A stretch of DNA of 64,000 nt. It comes from Macrostomum hystrix (taxonomy: Eukaryota > Platyhelminthes > Macrostomidae). Below are positions 43,189 through 54,800 of the stretch, piece by piece. Positions within the stretch are counted from its first letter, which is position 1; the number at the start of each line of letters is the position of its first letter. The notes beneath the pieces were generated by a model. The model did no database searches. It saw only the letters and a program-made list of their open reading frames with translations, and was not told the DNA's origin. The translations under genes were made by a program, and so were the position numbers. The DNA is taken from positions 7,066,001 to 7,130,000 of the forward strand of contig CATNEN010000038.1 in assembly GCA_950097015.1 (NCBI GenBank). The letters are read 5' to 3'.

Positions 43189-43885
43189 CACTCAGCAACA
43201 GTCAAAAGTTCCACCCCTATCGTGCCTAGTCAGAGATAACTTCTTGCTCACAATTCAACCCACGAGTTATGCAACTATGCCACGAGGAGGGAAGGGTGAT
43301 TGAATCAATAATAAACGCCAGTTGCCCAAAATCACAAGTTTAGTTTTTTATGCAATATGCAGTAAGAATTGCAATGCTTAATACCGTGTGTGGGATCCCC
43401 TCGCATGCAGAAGAGCGGCGACTATGTGGGACATCCCAAGATGAGGCGGTGCAGAAAGTCCTGGGGAAGTTGCTGCCAAGCATTTGCAATGGCGTTTGTT
43501 ATGCAGCTCTGCAACATTCTGTGGTGTGTTTTCATCTCAAATGCTGCACTTTAGAAAGTCCCAGACATGCTTGATTGGATTCATGTCTGGGGACTGGGAA
43601 GGCCAGTGCAGTGTGGATCTGTAGCTGCTCTTTCACTTGACCAAGTCCAACAGCATTGGCTTGGTGTGGTGGCCAATTTTGAAATCTTGTGTTTGTGGGG
43701 ATTAGACTGAAAATGTTGACTCTTAAGTTAACAGTTTTGTACCATTACACAGACTTAACCCCCCCCAAGTGACAATAAGCTTTGCTGCATGCCACAAGTT
43801 GTGTCACTCACAATAAGTGAGAAAAATTCCATCTCGCTCGGAGGAGAAGTTCCACCAAAGTGGAACTTTTGACTCTTGCTCAGTA
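43189..43885 (-). mobile_element. Decayed, internally deleted Tc1-like element
   Basis: Terminal inverted repeats (cactcagcaacagtcaaaag and its near-complement ending at 43885) are flanked by TA. The minus strand still encodes WPSQSPDMNPIKHVWDF around 43560-43610, the region around the third catalytic residue of Tc1 transposase, with the expected E changed to K. Length is about 697 bases against 1450 for the intact relative at 48452. Confidence 0.85.
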
Positions 43886-44584
43886 TATGTTATTTTCTAA
43901 GAAATGTGATAAAATTTGTATACAAATTTCCTATTTTGATAAAATTGCTCTTTTCAGTTTTAATAGGGCCTAAGCTTATCAGTTATAATAAGCTCTTTTG
44001 TTTAATATACAATGTTTATGTTAGTAATTTGGTTATCAAGGCAAAAGCTGATTGGTCAAAATATAATACAGAAAGTAGATCTAGTTAAAAAGATAAAGTA
44101 ATAAGTGAGAGAAATTACACTGTGTCTGATTGGTAAACCTTTGATGCACCAGAAGCCTTTGAAGACTGGACATAGCAAATAATATATAAATAATGAGTAA
44201 TTCTATAGAATTTTGGTGTTAAAAAGTGTCTTACTGCTCTGGCACTTAAGATTTGCTACCACTGCAATTGAATATACTCGTAGATATATAAAAAATAAGT
44301 GTTATACTTCTCTATTATAGCTTCCCTATAATTGGGCAAATTTAAATACATAGGCCTAACAAACATTGTTCATAATTATAAGCATATTGCAGTAGATAAA
44401 ATATGAAATTTACCATATAATAAATAGCCCTACAACAAATCTAAGCCCTATACAGAGTTGTCACATTTAAAATTACTTTTAGGCCACAAATTTAATGGTA
44501 AAAATTATTATAGCCAATAGGCCTAGCCATAAACCCAGGTCTAGGACTCTAGGGTCCTATTTATTCCCTAGAATCCTAGGGAAT
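43886..44584. other. AT-rich spacer
   Basis: No gene found. A 16-bp-stem hairpin lies at its right end (44556-44591). Confidence 0.4.
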
Positions 44585-45277
44585 AAATAGGCCAGAAGCG
44601 AACCCACCGAACATTAAAGTCCGGGCTGAAAGCACGTGGCAAGAACTGGCTGCAGCAGCTACCCATCGTGCTTCTCGGAATGCGCATTTGTGCAGACAAG
44701 ACAGGTGCATCGCCATTCTCCATCGTTACCGGTGAGCGGTGAACAACCATTAGTCCCACCTGTAGTTGCCGACACCTCCTCTGTCAAGGAACTTTCCACA
44801 AGACTGCACCAACTTTTTTTTCCATATCGCCAACCACGAACGCGCGAGGTAAGAATTCATCTGCCAGCAGACTTGGCTGCATGCACCCACGTCTGGTTGC
44901 AACTAGATCGAGTTTGACGTCCCCTAGAAGCACCCTACCAGGACCCTATGCAGTGCTGGAGAGACACGAAACGACATTTACATTGGAAATCAATGGCAAG
45001 CCTTCTGTAGTGTCTATCGATCGAGTGAAACCAGCTACACTCCCAGCACCGGTACCAATTAGCAAAGCACCAGCAACTACTGTAACACCGGAAAACCCAC
45101 CGGCAGCAAACAAACATGCTAAAACCGCTTCCCACGTTCATTTTTCTACAGAACCATCTGTTAAACTGTTTTACGCAACTGAACCATTATTAACCTAACT
45201 GAAAATCGTTTTCTAACTGTTTCATAATGACAATCAAAACCTTTGCATAAACTCCGTTTTGGGTGGGGGGAGTATCT
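44585..45277 (+). pseudogene. Ty3/gypsy integrase C-terminal fragment, frameshifted
   Basis: Two overlapping frames read as the end of a Ty3/gypsy Pol: WLQQLPIVLLGMRICADKTG and ASPFSIVTGE, then LPGPYAVLERHETTFTLEIN and VVSIDRVKPA, the standard integrase C-terminal core and chromo-like SH3 region. Frame changes between them show inactivation. It runs directly into a purine tract (gggtggggggag) and a 3' LTR. Confidence 0.8.
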
Positions 45278-46371
45278 TGTAGCAGCAAATTCACTTCTTT
45301 CTTTTGAGATAGGGTTTCCGATTGTTTTATTTTTCCTAGAAAGTGTTCCCGCAAAATAAAATTTTTTGTTTTAATGTTACGTAAATTTTGTTTAAATGCA
45401 CCATTTGTTTGTCTGCACCGAAAATTAAAATAGTTATACTGAAGTCGCGGAAGTGATGAGAAACTTTAGTATAAATACACCTGAAGCGAAGAGAGAAAAA
45501 CCAACTCGTACTACCTTGATTGGAAAGAGTTCAAAGTAAGAAAAGCTTGAATCTTAAAGTGTTCATATTGAAGTTATTTGCGAAAGAGACATCATGAAAG
45601 AGAAGGAAATAGAGTGAAGAAAAGCTGTAAATCTAGATCCACTGGTAAAGCCCAGAAGACGGACTGAAGACTAAATTGAAGGTTAACTGAATAATAATTG
45701 AAGAGTGCTAAAGACTGATAAAGACGGATAAAGACTGATAAAGACGGATAAAGACAGATAAAGATGGATAAAGATTAATACAGAGTAATTATAGAAATAA
45801 TACAGTAAAGTTATAAGTAGAAGGGGATATAGAGGAAAGATACCGGCCATACTGAAAGTATAACGCTACCATATTGAAAGTATAATGCTACCATATTTGG
45901 ATACATAAACGCTACCAATTTGAATTGAGATAAGAAACACATAAAGCGAATAATTAAAGACATTCATAAGATTGACAAAAGTATAAAAGGCCTACAACAA
46001 CTTTGGTAACAGCAATAGAATTAAAATTAGCCCGGTAACAACTTTGGTGGCATTATTAGGATTAATATTGAATAAGAAGGAAGCTCTAGGACAACCTTAG
46101 TAACAGCAGGTTGGGATTCGCATTATTGGAAATAAAGTTTAGTAAGAATATAGACAGAGGCCTAGGACACTTTTAACTCTTAATATTAAAAGATTCAAAT
46201 GGTACTTTTATTTCCCCCCTTACTGCTAATTTGTCTATGACCCTTGTTATCGATAGGTACAGTCGCCCGGTTAAGACTTAAATGTAACCCCACGACAAAA
46301 CTAAATAAACAAGCTCAAGCTTTTGCCGACTGTTGAATTTAACTAGTAACATTTGTAGCAAGTCAGCTACA
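45278..46371 (+). mobile_element. 3' LTR of a 5'-truncated Ty3/gypsy element
   Basis: It begins TGTAGC after a polypurine tract and ends GCTACA, a 6-base inverted repeat with TG...CA ends. It contains a TATA-like tataaatac at about 45470 and aataaa at 46304-46309, as expected of a U3-R-U5 unit. No second LTR exists in the window. Confidence 0.7.
45711..45776 (+). repeat. Short tandem repeat (gataaagac) inside the LTR
   Basis: About six 10-11-base units of gataaagactg/ggataaagac. Confidence 0.7.
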
Positions 46372-48451
46372 AAATTGGTATCAACAAGTATTTGACCTAT
46401 ATATTATCATGCATAAAATTAGGCAGGTTGCTTAAATGCTTGTTAGGCCTAATTTTATATTTAAGTCCAAGATCCCTACATATGCCTAGGCCCTAGCTAT
46501 AGTCTGAATTAACTTATGGCTTAAGACATTTCCCTTTATATATCTTATAGGCCCTATATATTCCCTTTATTCCCCTTTACAGGGGATATATATCCCCTTT
46601 ACAGGGTAAAGGGGAATAGTCAAACTTTTCAAAGTGACAAACTTCAACTCTTCAAGAGGCATAGGCCTAAAGGCTGGGGTTTGAACTTTATCACAAAGAA
46701 AATAATGCTAGGCCCTAGCTATTTCTTAAACAAGACACACTGTAGACCTATTCCCCATGGTCCTGCTATGGCATTTTTGTGTCACTTTTCTTACATATGT
46801 GGCTATAAAATCGGAAAAGCAAAGCTAGCAGTCTCGTCTGAAACAATTGTATACTTATACTCGTCTCAGCTTATGAGCCCTTATATAGATCTGAATTAAT
46901 AGATTTTTCCTATAGATAGGACGTACATCTTGCTAGAATGCTAGGTCTAGGTCTCTAGGATTTCTAGTTAGCTAGGACCTAGGGCTGGCTAGATGTCTAG
47001 ATCTAGATGCTTTCAGTCTTTTCAGATGATACATTTATAAATAACAAAGCTTATGTAAAGCGCTAATTGTATTGCAAAGCGTTGAAAAATACCATATATA
47101 CAAAGCTTATACTTTTGAGGTCTTCATGATAGCATGCGTATGCCTATGCCTCTTTGTGTTTTTACCTACATTGTCTCCATGACTTGCTATTTGGTACTAT
47201 TAGCCCATCTCTTTCTCGGAATTTCTTATTTCGAAAAGGCAATTTTTTCTTTGACAACTTTGCGGCTTTCTGAAGTCAAAACAAGGTAGCAAATAAATGC
47301 GTGAACTATGCTTAGGGGCCTAGCATAAAATGTCAAATACTTAAAATATATGTCTATATATACATCTCCTAAACCTTAGGAGATTTATGTCTCCAAGAGT
47401 GTGAGTTGCATCGCTACTGTCATTGTTTAGAAACTTTAGATTGAATACTCAGTTTGACAGCTAGGCTCCGCAGGCCGCAGGTTATGTATCTGTATAGGCA
47501 TATCTTAATTATTATACAATTTTTTCGTCTCTTCTATTGTCAATTAAGGTATACGTGTTCATAATTCATCCAGCCTCAGTGTTTGGCTGGTTTTCAGGCT
47601 CCCTCCCAGTGAACAGCTTGATCTCGATTCGACATCGAATGATTTTTTACTTATAACAGATTGTAAATTGCCCATGGGAAATTGCCCATGAAAATGATTT
47701 CGAGGTGGTGTTGTCGATTCGAGCTCGAATCGACGTCGGGCTGTTCACCGGGCTATGGTGTGTGCTCTCCAAGCTAAGCGTCGCTACTCATATCGACTTC
47801 GCCCGCGCGTAGCTTTTGGCCTGTCAGAACCCATCGACCTGCGGGGCTTTCATATAGGTTTGTATCGTGTCTGTGTAAAGGGGGTATAATTATTTGTACT
47901 GCGATGCGTCACTCGATCTGTGAAAGATGGGTGCAGAAGGACTGTGGTGTTTTAATTATAATTAGACTTGCTTAGTTTTAATTCCAGCTTCTGCCAATAC
48001 AACTTTTTCCAACTCACACTTTCCTTCAGCCTAGCTTTTTCTTTTACTATATTTATTCTTTACATTTTTTGTTCGCTTTTTTTACTAATTTCAAAATATT
48101 TTTTCAGTCTTTTTTTAACCCACGACAAAAACAGCTGGGTACACCGTTATGCGGATCACGACTGGGGCTCTTCGGCTAACCCCGCGCTATGAGGGCTCGA
48201 TATGAGGGGAAGCAAACAAGGAAAGCTAGCTGGTGGATCAACATCATTGACTACCGATCGAAAACTTCGCTGCTACATGATTGTCCCTCTCCTTTAGCTG
48301 CAATAGCTCCAAAAGCTCTGCCCTTCTTCGACGACTGATCCCTTCCTTACAAAAGTTAGGGAGTCCTTTATCTTCCCACTAGAAAAGAATGCATCTAAAA
48401 ATAAAGTGAGATATATGAGATGCAATTAGCTAATATATTTAGCTGCATTTA
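46372..48451. other. AT-rich spacer rich in taggccta-like words
   Basis: No gene found. Notable short palindromes include aggggatatatatcccct near 46576. Confidence 0.45.
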
Positions 48452-49901
48452 CACTCAGCCACATTGAAAAGTTTCCACCCTAGCGCGCGAAGGGGCAACG
48501 TTTTGGTCTGTGGAGATATTCGTGGTTTGAGCCATAGACAAATATATAATCCGGAATCGACCGAAGCAAAGGAACAGCAAAGAAACAAAGTACGCGAGCA
48601 TGGGTGACAACTCGCCCAGAACAGGGTCAGTAACGCGTATAGCAGCCACGTGAGTGCAGCAGAGCGCTCACTCTCCGGGGCATCCCCAGAACCAGGCGTC
48701 GCAGAAAATCTTGCGGTAGTTGTTGCCATGCAGTAGACAGTGATTCGCGCAGTTGGGCAACATTTTGCGGCGGATTGTCGCGCCGAATCGAGCGCTTCAG
48801 GTAATCCCAAACGTGCTCTATGGGATTCATGTCCGGTGATCGGGACGGCCAGCGCAAGGTTCGCAGGTGCAGCAGCTCCTTCAGATGCGCCACAGCGGCT
48901 GCGCGATGCGGTGGGGCGTTGTCGTCTTGGAGGACGCAGTTCCCCACGCCACCACATGAAGCATCAATGAAGGGCAGCAGGCGCGTCTGTAGAAGGTTGG
49001 CGTACGACTCGGCAGTCACAGTCGCATCCAGGAACACGAGCTCCGTCTTCGCGTGCATTGTGATGCCTGCCCACACGTGAATAATAGAAGCTGACTGGCT
49101 CTCAGAGTTTTGCACGTGCTGCGGCAGCATCTCCTGGCGCGGCTGGCGCCACACGCGAATGCGGCCGTCGGCACGGAACAATCGAAAGCGGCTCTCATCT
49201 GTGAAAATCACTCGCCGCCACTGCTGCTGCCTCCAGTGGACCCTTTGCATTGCCCATTGTTCCCGGCTGGCCACATGGGTTGGGGTCAGGCGTGACCGTT
49301 TGCGCATCTTACGGGATCGCAGCCCCGACTCCCGCAATCGTCGTCGGATGGTTTGGGCGCTCAGGACATTCCCTCGCCTGCTTCTTTCAGCGCACATCAG
49401 CCGTAGCAGGGTGGCTGGCAATGTGGGGCTTCCCTTTACCATTCGCAGCAATCGCCGGTCCGCCCTCCTAGTTGTACTGCGCATATTGAGCCGCAGGCCG
49501 CGCGTGGCGTGCGCCACGCTGCCCGTTTCTCTGCACTTGATCTGCAGTTTGCGGATTGCTGTGTGTGACCGCCCAATTTGGCGAGCAACAGCTCGGATGG
49601 ACATCCCAGCGTCCAGCATGCCAATGGCGCGCGCTCGTTCCAGGTCGGTCATTTGGCGAACCATTGCGTTCGGTTGCGAACGTGGATTTTAGACTCCTGT
49701 AAGATGCTGCTGTCTGCTCCATGTGACTGTTTCCTTCGACTTGTCTGGCGTCTATGACCCAAGTTTTTGAATTCTATGGCCCAAGTGCGTGTTGACGAAA
49801 TCATCAATCGTCTATGGCACAAGTCTGGCGACAAAAACCGGTTTTGAAACTCTAAATATACAACTTGCGCGAGGGTGGAAACTTTTCAATGTTGCTGAGT
49901 G
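48452..49901 (-). mobile_element. Complete Tc1-like transposon
   Basis: Left end CACTCAGCCACATTGAAAAG and right end CTTTTCAATGTTGCTGAGTG form imperfect terminal inverted repeats of about 36 bases. TA lies directly outside both ends (48450-48451, 49902-49903). The 1450-base body holds one uninterrupted transposase frame. Confidence 0.95.
48627..49664 (-). CDS. Tc1-like DD34E transposase, intact
   Basis: 345 residues, the normal length for Tc1 transposases. The N-terminus has a paired-type HTH (MSIRAVARQIGRSHTAIRKL) and a second basic HTH with RRRLRESGLRSRKMRKRSRL. The catalytic triad is visible: IFTDES, LQDDNAPPH and, 34 residues after the second Asp, NPIEHVW. No stop or frameshift interrupts it and both terminal repeats are present, so the copy may be active or only recently silent. 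The start is the ATG at 49662-49664; an upstream start would leave no room before the right terminal repeat. It acts on its own ends in the nucleus by cut-and-paste into TA. Confidence 0.95.
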   Translation of the reverse strand: MVRQMTDLERARAIGMLDAGMSIRAVARQIGRSHTAIRKLQIKCRETGSVAHATRGLRLNMRSTTRRADRRLLRMVKGSPTLPATLLRLMCAERSRRGNVLSAQTIRRRLRESGLRSRKMRKRSRLTPTHVASREQWAMQRVHWRQQQWRRVIFTDESRFRLFRADGRIRVWRQPRQEMLPQHVQNSESQSASIIHVWAGITMHAKTELVFLDATVTAESYANLLQTRLLPFIDASCGGVGNCVLQDDNAPPHRAAAVAHLKELLHLRTLRWPSRSPDMNPIEHVWDYLKRSIRRDNPPQNVAQLRESLSTAWQQLPQDFLRRLVLGMPRRVSALLHSRGCYTRY

Positions 49902-49903
49902 TA

Positions 49904-51893
49904 TTTTGTAACTTGCGATGATGCGATGATATCAAGCAGGTCAGTATACTCGTAGTCAGTGTTATATCAACAACTGTGTGCTAAAGTGATTACTGCTCGC
50001 TGCTTATTAGCTTTATTAAAACACCACCAAGTGAGTCGTTTTGTTAGACTGTGTAAGACAATAACTGAACTCCAAACGCATAATATACCAATATTGATAG
50101 GCTGCAGAGGGCTGAAACGAGGTAAAATGTCGAGGCGCGTAGCGCCGAGGCGTTTCACCTCGTTTCAGCCCGAGCAGCCTATCCATATTAGTGTTGTAGT
50201 TAGCGGGCGTGAAACGCGTTTCACGGCCCGCCCGCTGTGCTTATCTATGGAACTCGACCATAGACAACAGTAGAGGGCGGGCTGCCGTTAGTTTCAACCT
50301 CGTTTCAACACGCGTAGGCTAACTACAATCTGCAGCTAAATAGGAAGAATTATAAAAATATTTTTATTACAGCCAAGAATTTTAAGCGACTGATCACTAT
50401 CACTAGCCAGGGTCGCGAAGCTTATGTCTATGGCCGGAGCTGAAGTTTTCTCAAGAAGCAAGAATTAATTCATCGGGTCAAAGGCTTCTGCTCGACGCAA
50501 ACAAGGACTTAGGATTCGCACATGTACGTATTATTAGTCATATAACTAATACGAGCGTAACTATTATGATTCTGAGCCATAGACATGTTGGCGCCCACTT
50601 AAACAATAGCTAATTTCCCGCTATACAAACGAAAAGCGGACAGGCCTTCTGCCATAGACAGTTTAAATCACTAAAATTGAACTGATTTATATAGTCCAAA
50701 TCTTTATAAGATTTATAAAGATTTAAGCGAAGCGAGGTGTATAGCCACACTCATGCATGGCCACAAAAGAAATTTATAACCTTGCCAGTTTAGTGGAGAG
50801 AGTTGTATCTCGTCAGGCCGTGCGACATCAGACGTTAGTTCAAAGGCTCTGAAATCTAGCACGATGAGATTTTACTTCTTCAACTGCATTGTGACAAGAG
50901 TGAGCAGCGATCCAACGGTCCGCCCTTTCCCAGCCCAGCCATGAATTGATTATTCCTCACATATTTTCTTATGTTTTTAAATACGATTGAATATCTCAGG
51001 GGCAACTAAAAATGTAATTCTTAGCATTGGTTCAACACAAAGGGGCTGCATGTATTAATTATTGTATTTATTTTTGTTGGGAATATAACCGGTACATGTG
51101 TAACCGAAACTTAGGGTATTGCCACCTTCTACACTCCGAATCAACTGAGGTTAGTTAAATTCTCTATCTTCGTGCATACAAGAAGTGCTCTATAGTCGCA
51201 AACATACAAAACTTGGCCTAAAATCAAGGTTGCCTTTGCATGAACGTACTACTACCATAGCAATAATTTGGCTGTCATTAAAGACCAGATCTCAGACTCA
51301 ATCCTCAGAATATAACCTGACACACTGCCAGATCCCCAACTTTGAACGAGACCTTGAAGCAGTTTTCCAGATCCTTCGAATTAGCTAAGCTTGAGCTTAA
51401 AACCGAGTAGTACTACTTTCAGTAGCATGCATGCGCTCGTACTTATAGGATTGAAGTATTCTATCTTCAAAAGCACAGTAACTAAGTGACCTTAGTTTTC
51501 TTGCAGCAAAAATAAATCCAGACTGCACAAAAATACTTTTCAAGAGACAACGGTAAAACTTTCAATGTTAACCTGCCACCAAAAGGAAACTTTCAATCAC
51601 TTTATTGCCGAACAAAACTCCTTATTACAATAATTATTTATATTTTTAGCTTTAATTAGCACTGATTTAGGGGATCTCGTAATCAAAAAAGCAAACAATA
51701 CTTTGCAGATTGTTATGATATAATAGTTTCAGAACAATTCTCACACACCATACAAGCACCCCAAAACTAACAATGGAACTTGAGACAAACGAACATGAAA
51801 CAGGTACTAATAATTTTTCGAGGTCCCAATTAAAATTTCCAAGTTTTTCCCAACTAAAAAATCATGCAGTTCAGAAAACAGAAAACTGGTCTA
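49904..51893. other. Non-genic stretch with nested inverted repeats
   Basis: After the fold-back region 50085-50335 the sequence is AT-rich with several ccatagac words. No coding exon is supported. Confidence 0.45.
50085..50335. repeat. Nested inverted repeats / fold-back element
   Basis: aggctgcagagggctgaaac pairs with gtttcagcccgagcagcct (50099-50182). gcgggcgtgaaacgcgtttc then pairs with itself and with nearby gcccgcccgc. tgtagttagc (about 50193) pairs with gctaactaca (about 50318). GC-rich in an AT-rich setting. Confidence 0.6.
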
Positions 51894-54800
51894 TCACGGT
51901 GCAACTTTCTTAGACACGCAGGTCAGTGTCACGCGTTGCTCCTTGCGATGGCAGCTGCCGTCCTTTCTCCTCTCGTAGCGATAGATAATGTCCTGACGGA
52001 AGCCTCTGATGCAGGGACCCTCTTCGACCATTTGGTCAGCTTCACAGGTGGTCCTCATGCCGACTGGAAATTGAATTATTGAGGTATAGATAAATAGCCA
52101 ACATTCATAGCTGTCCTAATAAAAAAACTATATTTTTATTGTTCATTATCGTTAAAATAGTGGAACTCTAAAACGGGGGTTGGCAGGCGGGCCCCTATGA
52201 AGCCCTCAAATCTCCAAGATTCGGCCCTTGACCCATTCAAGTAACTTCTCTACCATCTCATGTATATCAAGTGTCTCATCTCTCCCGTGCTTCGTCTTTC
52301 CTTTTATTATCTCATCTTTCCACTGTCTCCTCTCACTCCTATCGGACTATACCTCACCTGTCTCATTGGTGGAATTTTAGATTTTCATTTCGGCCGGCTC
52401 TAAAGATCCTACATAGCCCAGAACCAGTCAGTCAGCCCTCTCACCCAATCGGCTGCACTTCTCGTTGTCGACACGGACGTTTCTCACACAGCGACCCTTG
52501 GCAGCGTTGAACCTATAATAGATTTTCACAACGCTTCTGTAGCCGTCCTTCTTGCAGGCCTTCTGGTGATAGACAGAGTTCGGGCAGTGGTGCTTCGCTG
52601 CCTCGGCCTGCCTCTTAGTCGGCTTGCCGCATATCCGGTGCACGTAGTCGCGCCGCATCCGGCAGCGTCCGTGCTTGGCGTCCAGCTCGTAGTGCTCGAT
52701 GAGCACCCGCTGCTTGCCGTTGCGACAGGGGCTCGGCTCGATAACACGCGGTGTTGGGCACTCTGCGTGCGAAGAAGCGACAGAGGAAAAGCCTTTCAAG
52801 CAAATTTAACAGAAATATTTTCAGTCACGCTTAATATGCATGTCTTGGTATGCGAGGTAAGCTCTAGCACAACCATGTGAAACGATCGTTAAGATACAAT
52901 GTCGTTATGATGTTTACTGATTTAATTCAAATTCGCAGCAATGTCAAGGTAATAGCGACGTCTTACTTTTCACGCGCCTGCAGGAGAGCTCCTTGTACCG
53001 CAGCTTTCGCACGCAGCGCTCCTTCAGCCTATTGTACACATAGTAAGTAGTGAGCCAGCGTTCGAATCCCGAGGCTGAGCATGGCTTGAGAAGCTTCCTA
53101 GATATCGGTTTGCAGCCTGAGTTTCGCAGGTTCGGGTATTTGCTTGTGGAGTGGGACAGTGTACTCACCTTATAAAAATTGGTAACATTAGTTTTAACTT
53201 ACCAGATGACTTGCTTACGCACGGCTCGATGATGGACTTTTGATTACGAACACAGCGACCATCCAGGTCTCGAGTGAAGCGGTAAATTATGTTTGTACGG
53301 AACCCACTGGTGCATGGACCGGCTTCGACAACAGAGTCCTTGGGACAACGGGCCAACTTTACTGCAAATCGAATTCATTAGTTTAATTTTAAAGACATCA
53401 AAACAAAGCAGCAAAAGAGGAATCACTCACCAAGCAATGCGCACTTCTCGTCCTCCTGCTTCACCTTCCTCACGCAGCGACCAAGCGCCCTCACGAACAC
53501 AAAGTACACCGTCGTCACGGTCCTGTAGCCCTCTGCTCTGCAGGCACTCTGAGTGACCGTCTTCTCCGGACACTCGTGATTCAGGTCGATGCCCGGAGTG
53601 GGCTTCTTCTGAGCGGCCTTCTTGCCGCACTTCTGAGTGACGAAGTCTTTGTGAGCCACACATCGTCCCAGCTTCTCACTGTACTCATAGTGCTCGACGA
53701 GCACCTTTCGGGCACCGTCTTTGCAGGGACCAGGCTCCATCACTCTGCGCTTCGGACACTTCTTGCCTTTTAATGGATAAGATGTGTTAAAAGCTTCCAG
53801 TGATTTCATTTTGACGACGGAGTACTCTAAAATGTACTCACTTTTTGCCGCTCCAGTGGAGCCGAGACCGCCTTTGGCGCCTCCACAAGGCTTCTCTCTC
53901 GCTCTGAACTTCCTCACGCAACGACCCTTGAGCTTGCTGAACTCGAAGTAGACCGTGAGCCACCGCTGGATTCGGTCCTTGCACTTGCCGACCTTCTTCA
54001 CTCTCTTTGGAGGGCAGGCTGGAATTCAAGGGAACTTTGTGCTGTGGTGGTGCAGCCATCAAATAAGCTGTTTAGTGAAAACTTTGAACCCTACCATTGG
54101 TCTTCGTGCCATTGCAGGACACCGTGATCTTCTTTGACTGTCGCTCACATCTGCCCTCGATGTCTCTCTTGTATGTGTACACAATGTTGGTGCGGTATCC
54201 GTTGGTGCAAGGCCCGGTCTCCTGAGTCACATCGGCAGGGCAGTTTGAGTTTTTTACTGAAAATATATTGATTAGTTTGTTAGCTGCGTTAATAGCTCGT
54301 AATTTTGCGAAAATTGTTAATAATCATTTGTGGCCTTTATGATTTGGATATGTTAAATTTGTTTCGTTTTATTAGCCGAGTTCTGTTACCTGTCTTAGTA
54401 CTCGTAAGCTTTTTAGCGCTGCTTCTTATCTAACGAGAATGTACGGCTAACATTCTCTCAAAAAAGTGAAGCGTCTTGGAAAACGATTCTTGTAGAGTTT
54501 TGTGATAGGATAAATGCTTTGTTGGTTACATATTACCTTTACTGCCAGGATATCATCTCTTTAAGCCAGCTAACATTGCGCTAAATCCATTGAAATCCCT
54601 CTCTGCTTTGATGGGAGTATTTACTATTTGAAAACTGCTTTCCGATCAACCCGAATGTTTCATGGAGAATCACAGGCCGTGCGGCGACAAGCATTTTTCC
54701 AGCATTGTGCCTCGCCCCACCTGCTTAGCCTGCTGCGAACACTTTCAGGCCAGTGGCGGCGCAGGGGGGGGGGGCGGGGGGGCGGGCTGCCCCCGGGTGA

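Noticed and set aside
51864-52082. Plus-strand 72-codon frame
   Set aside because: It is antisense to the last exon of the 24-module gene, which has a clear module and matching splice phase.
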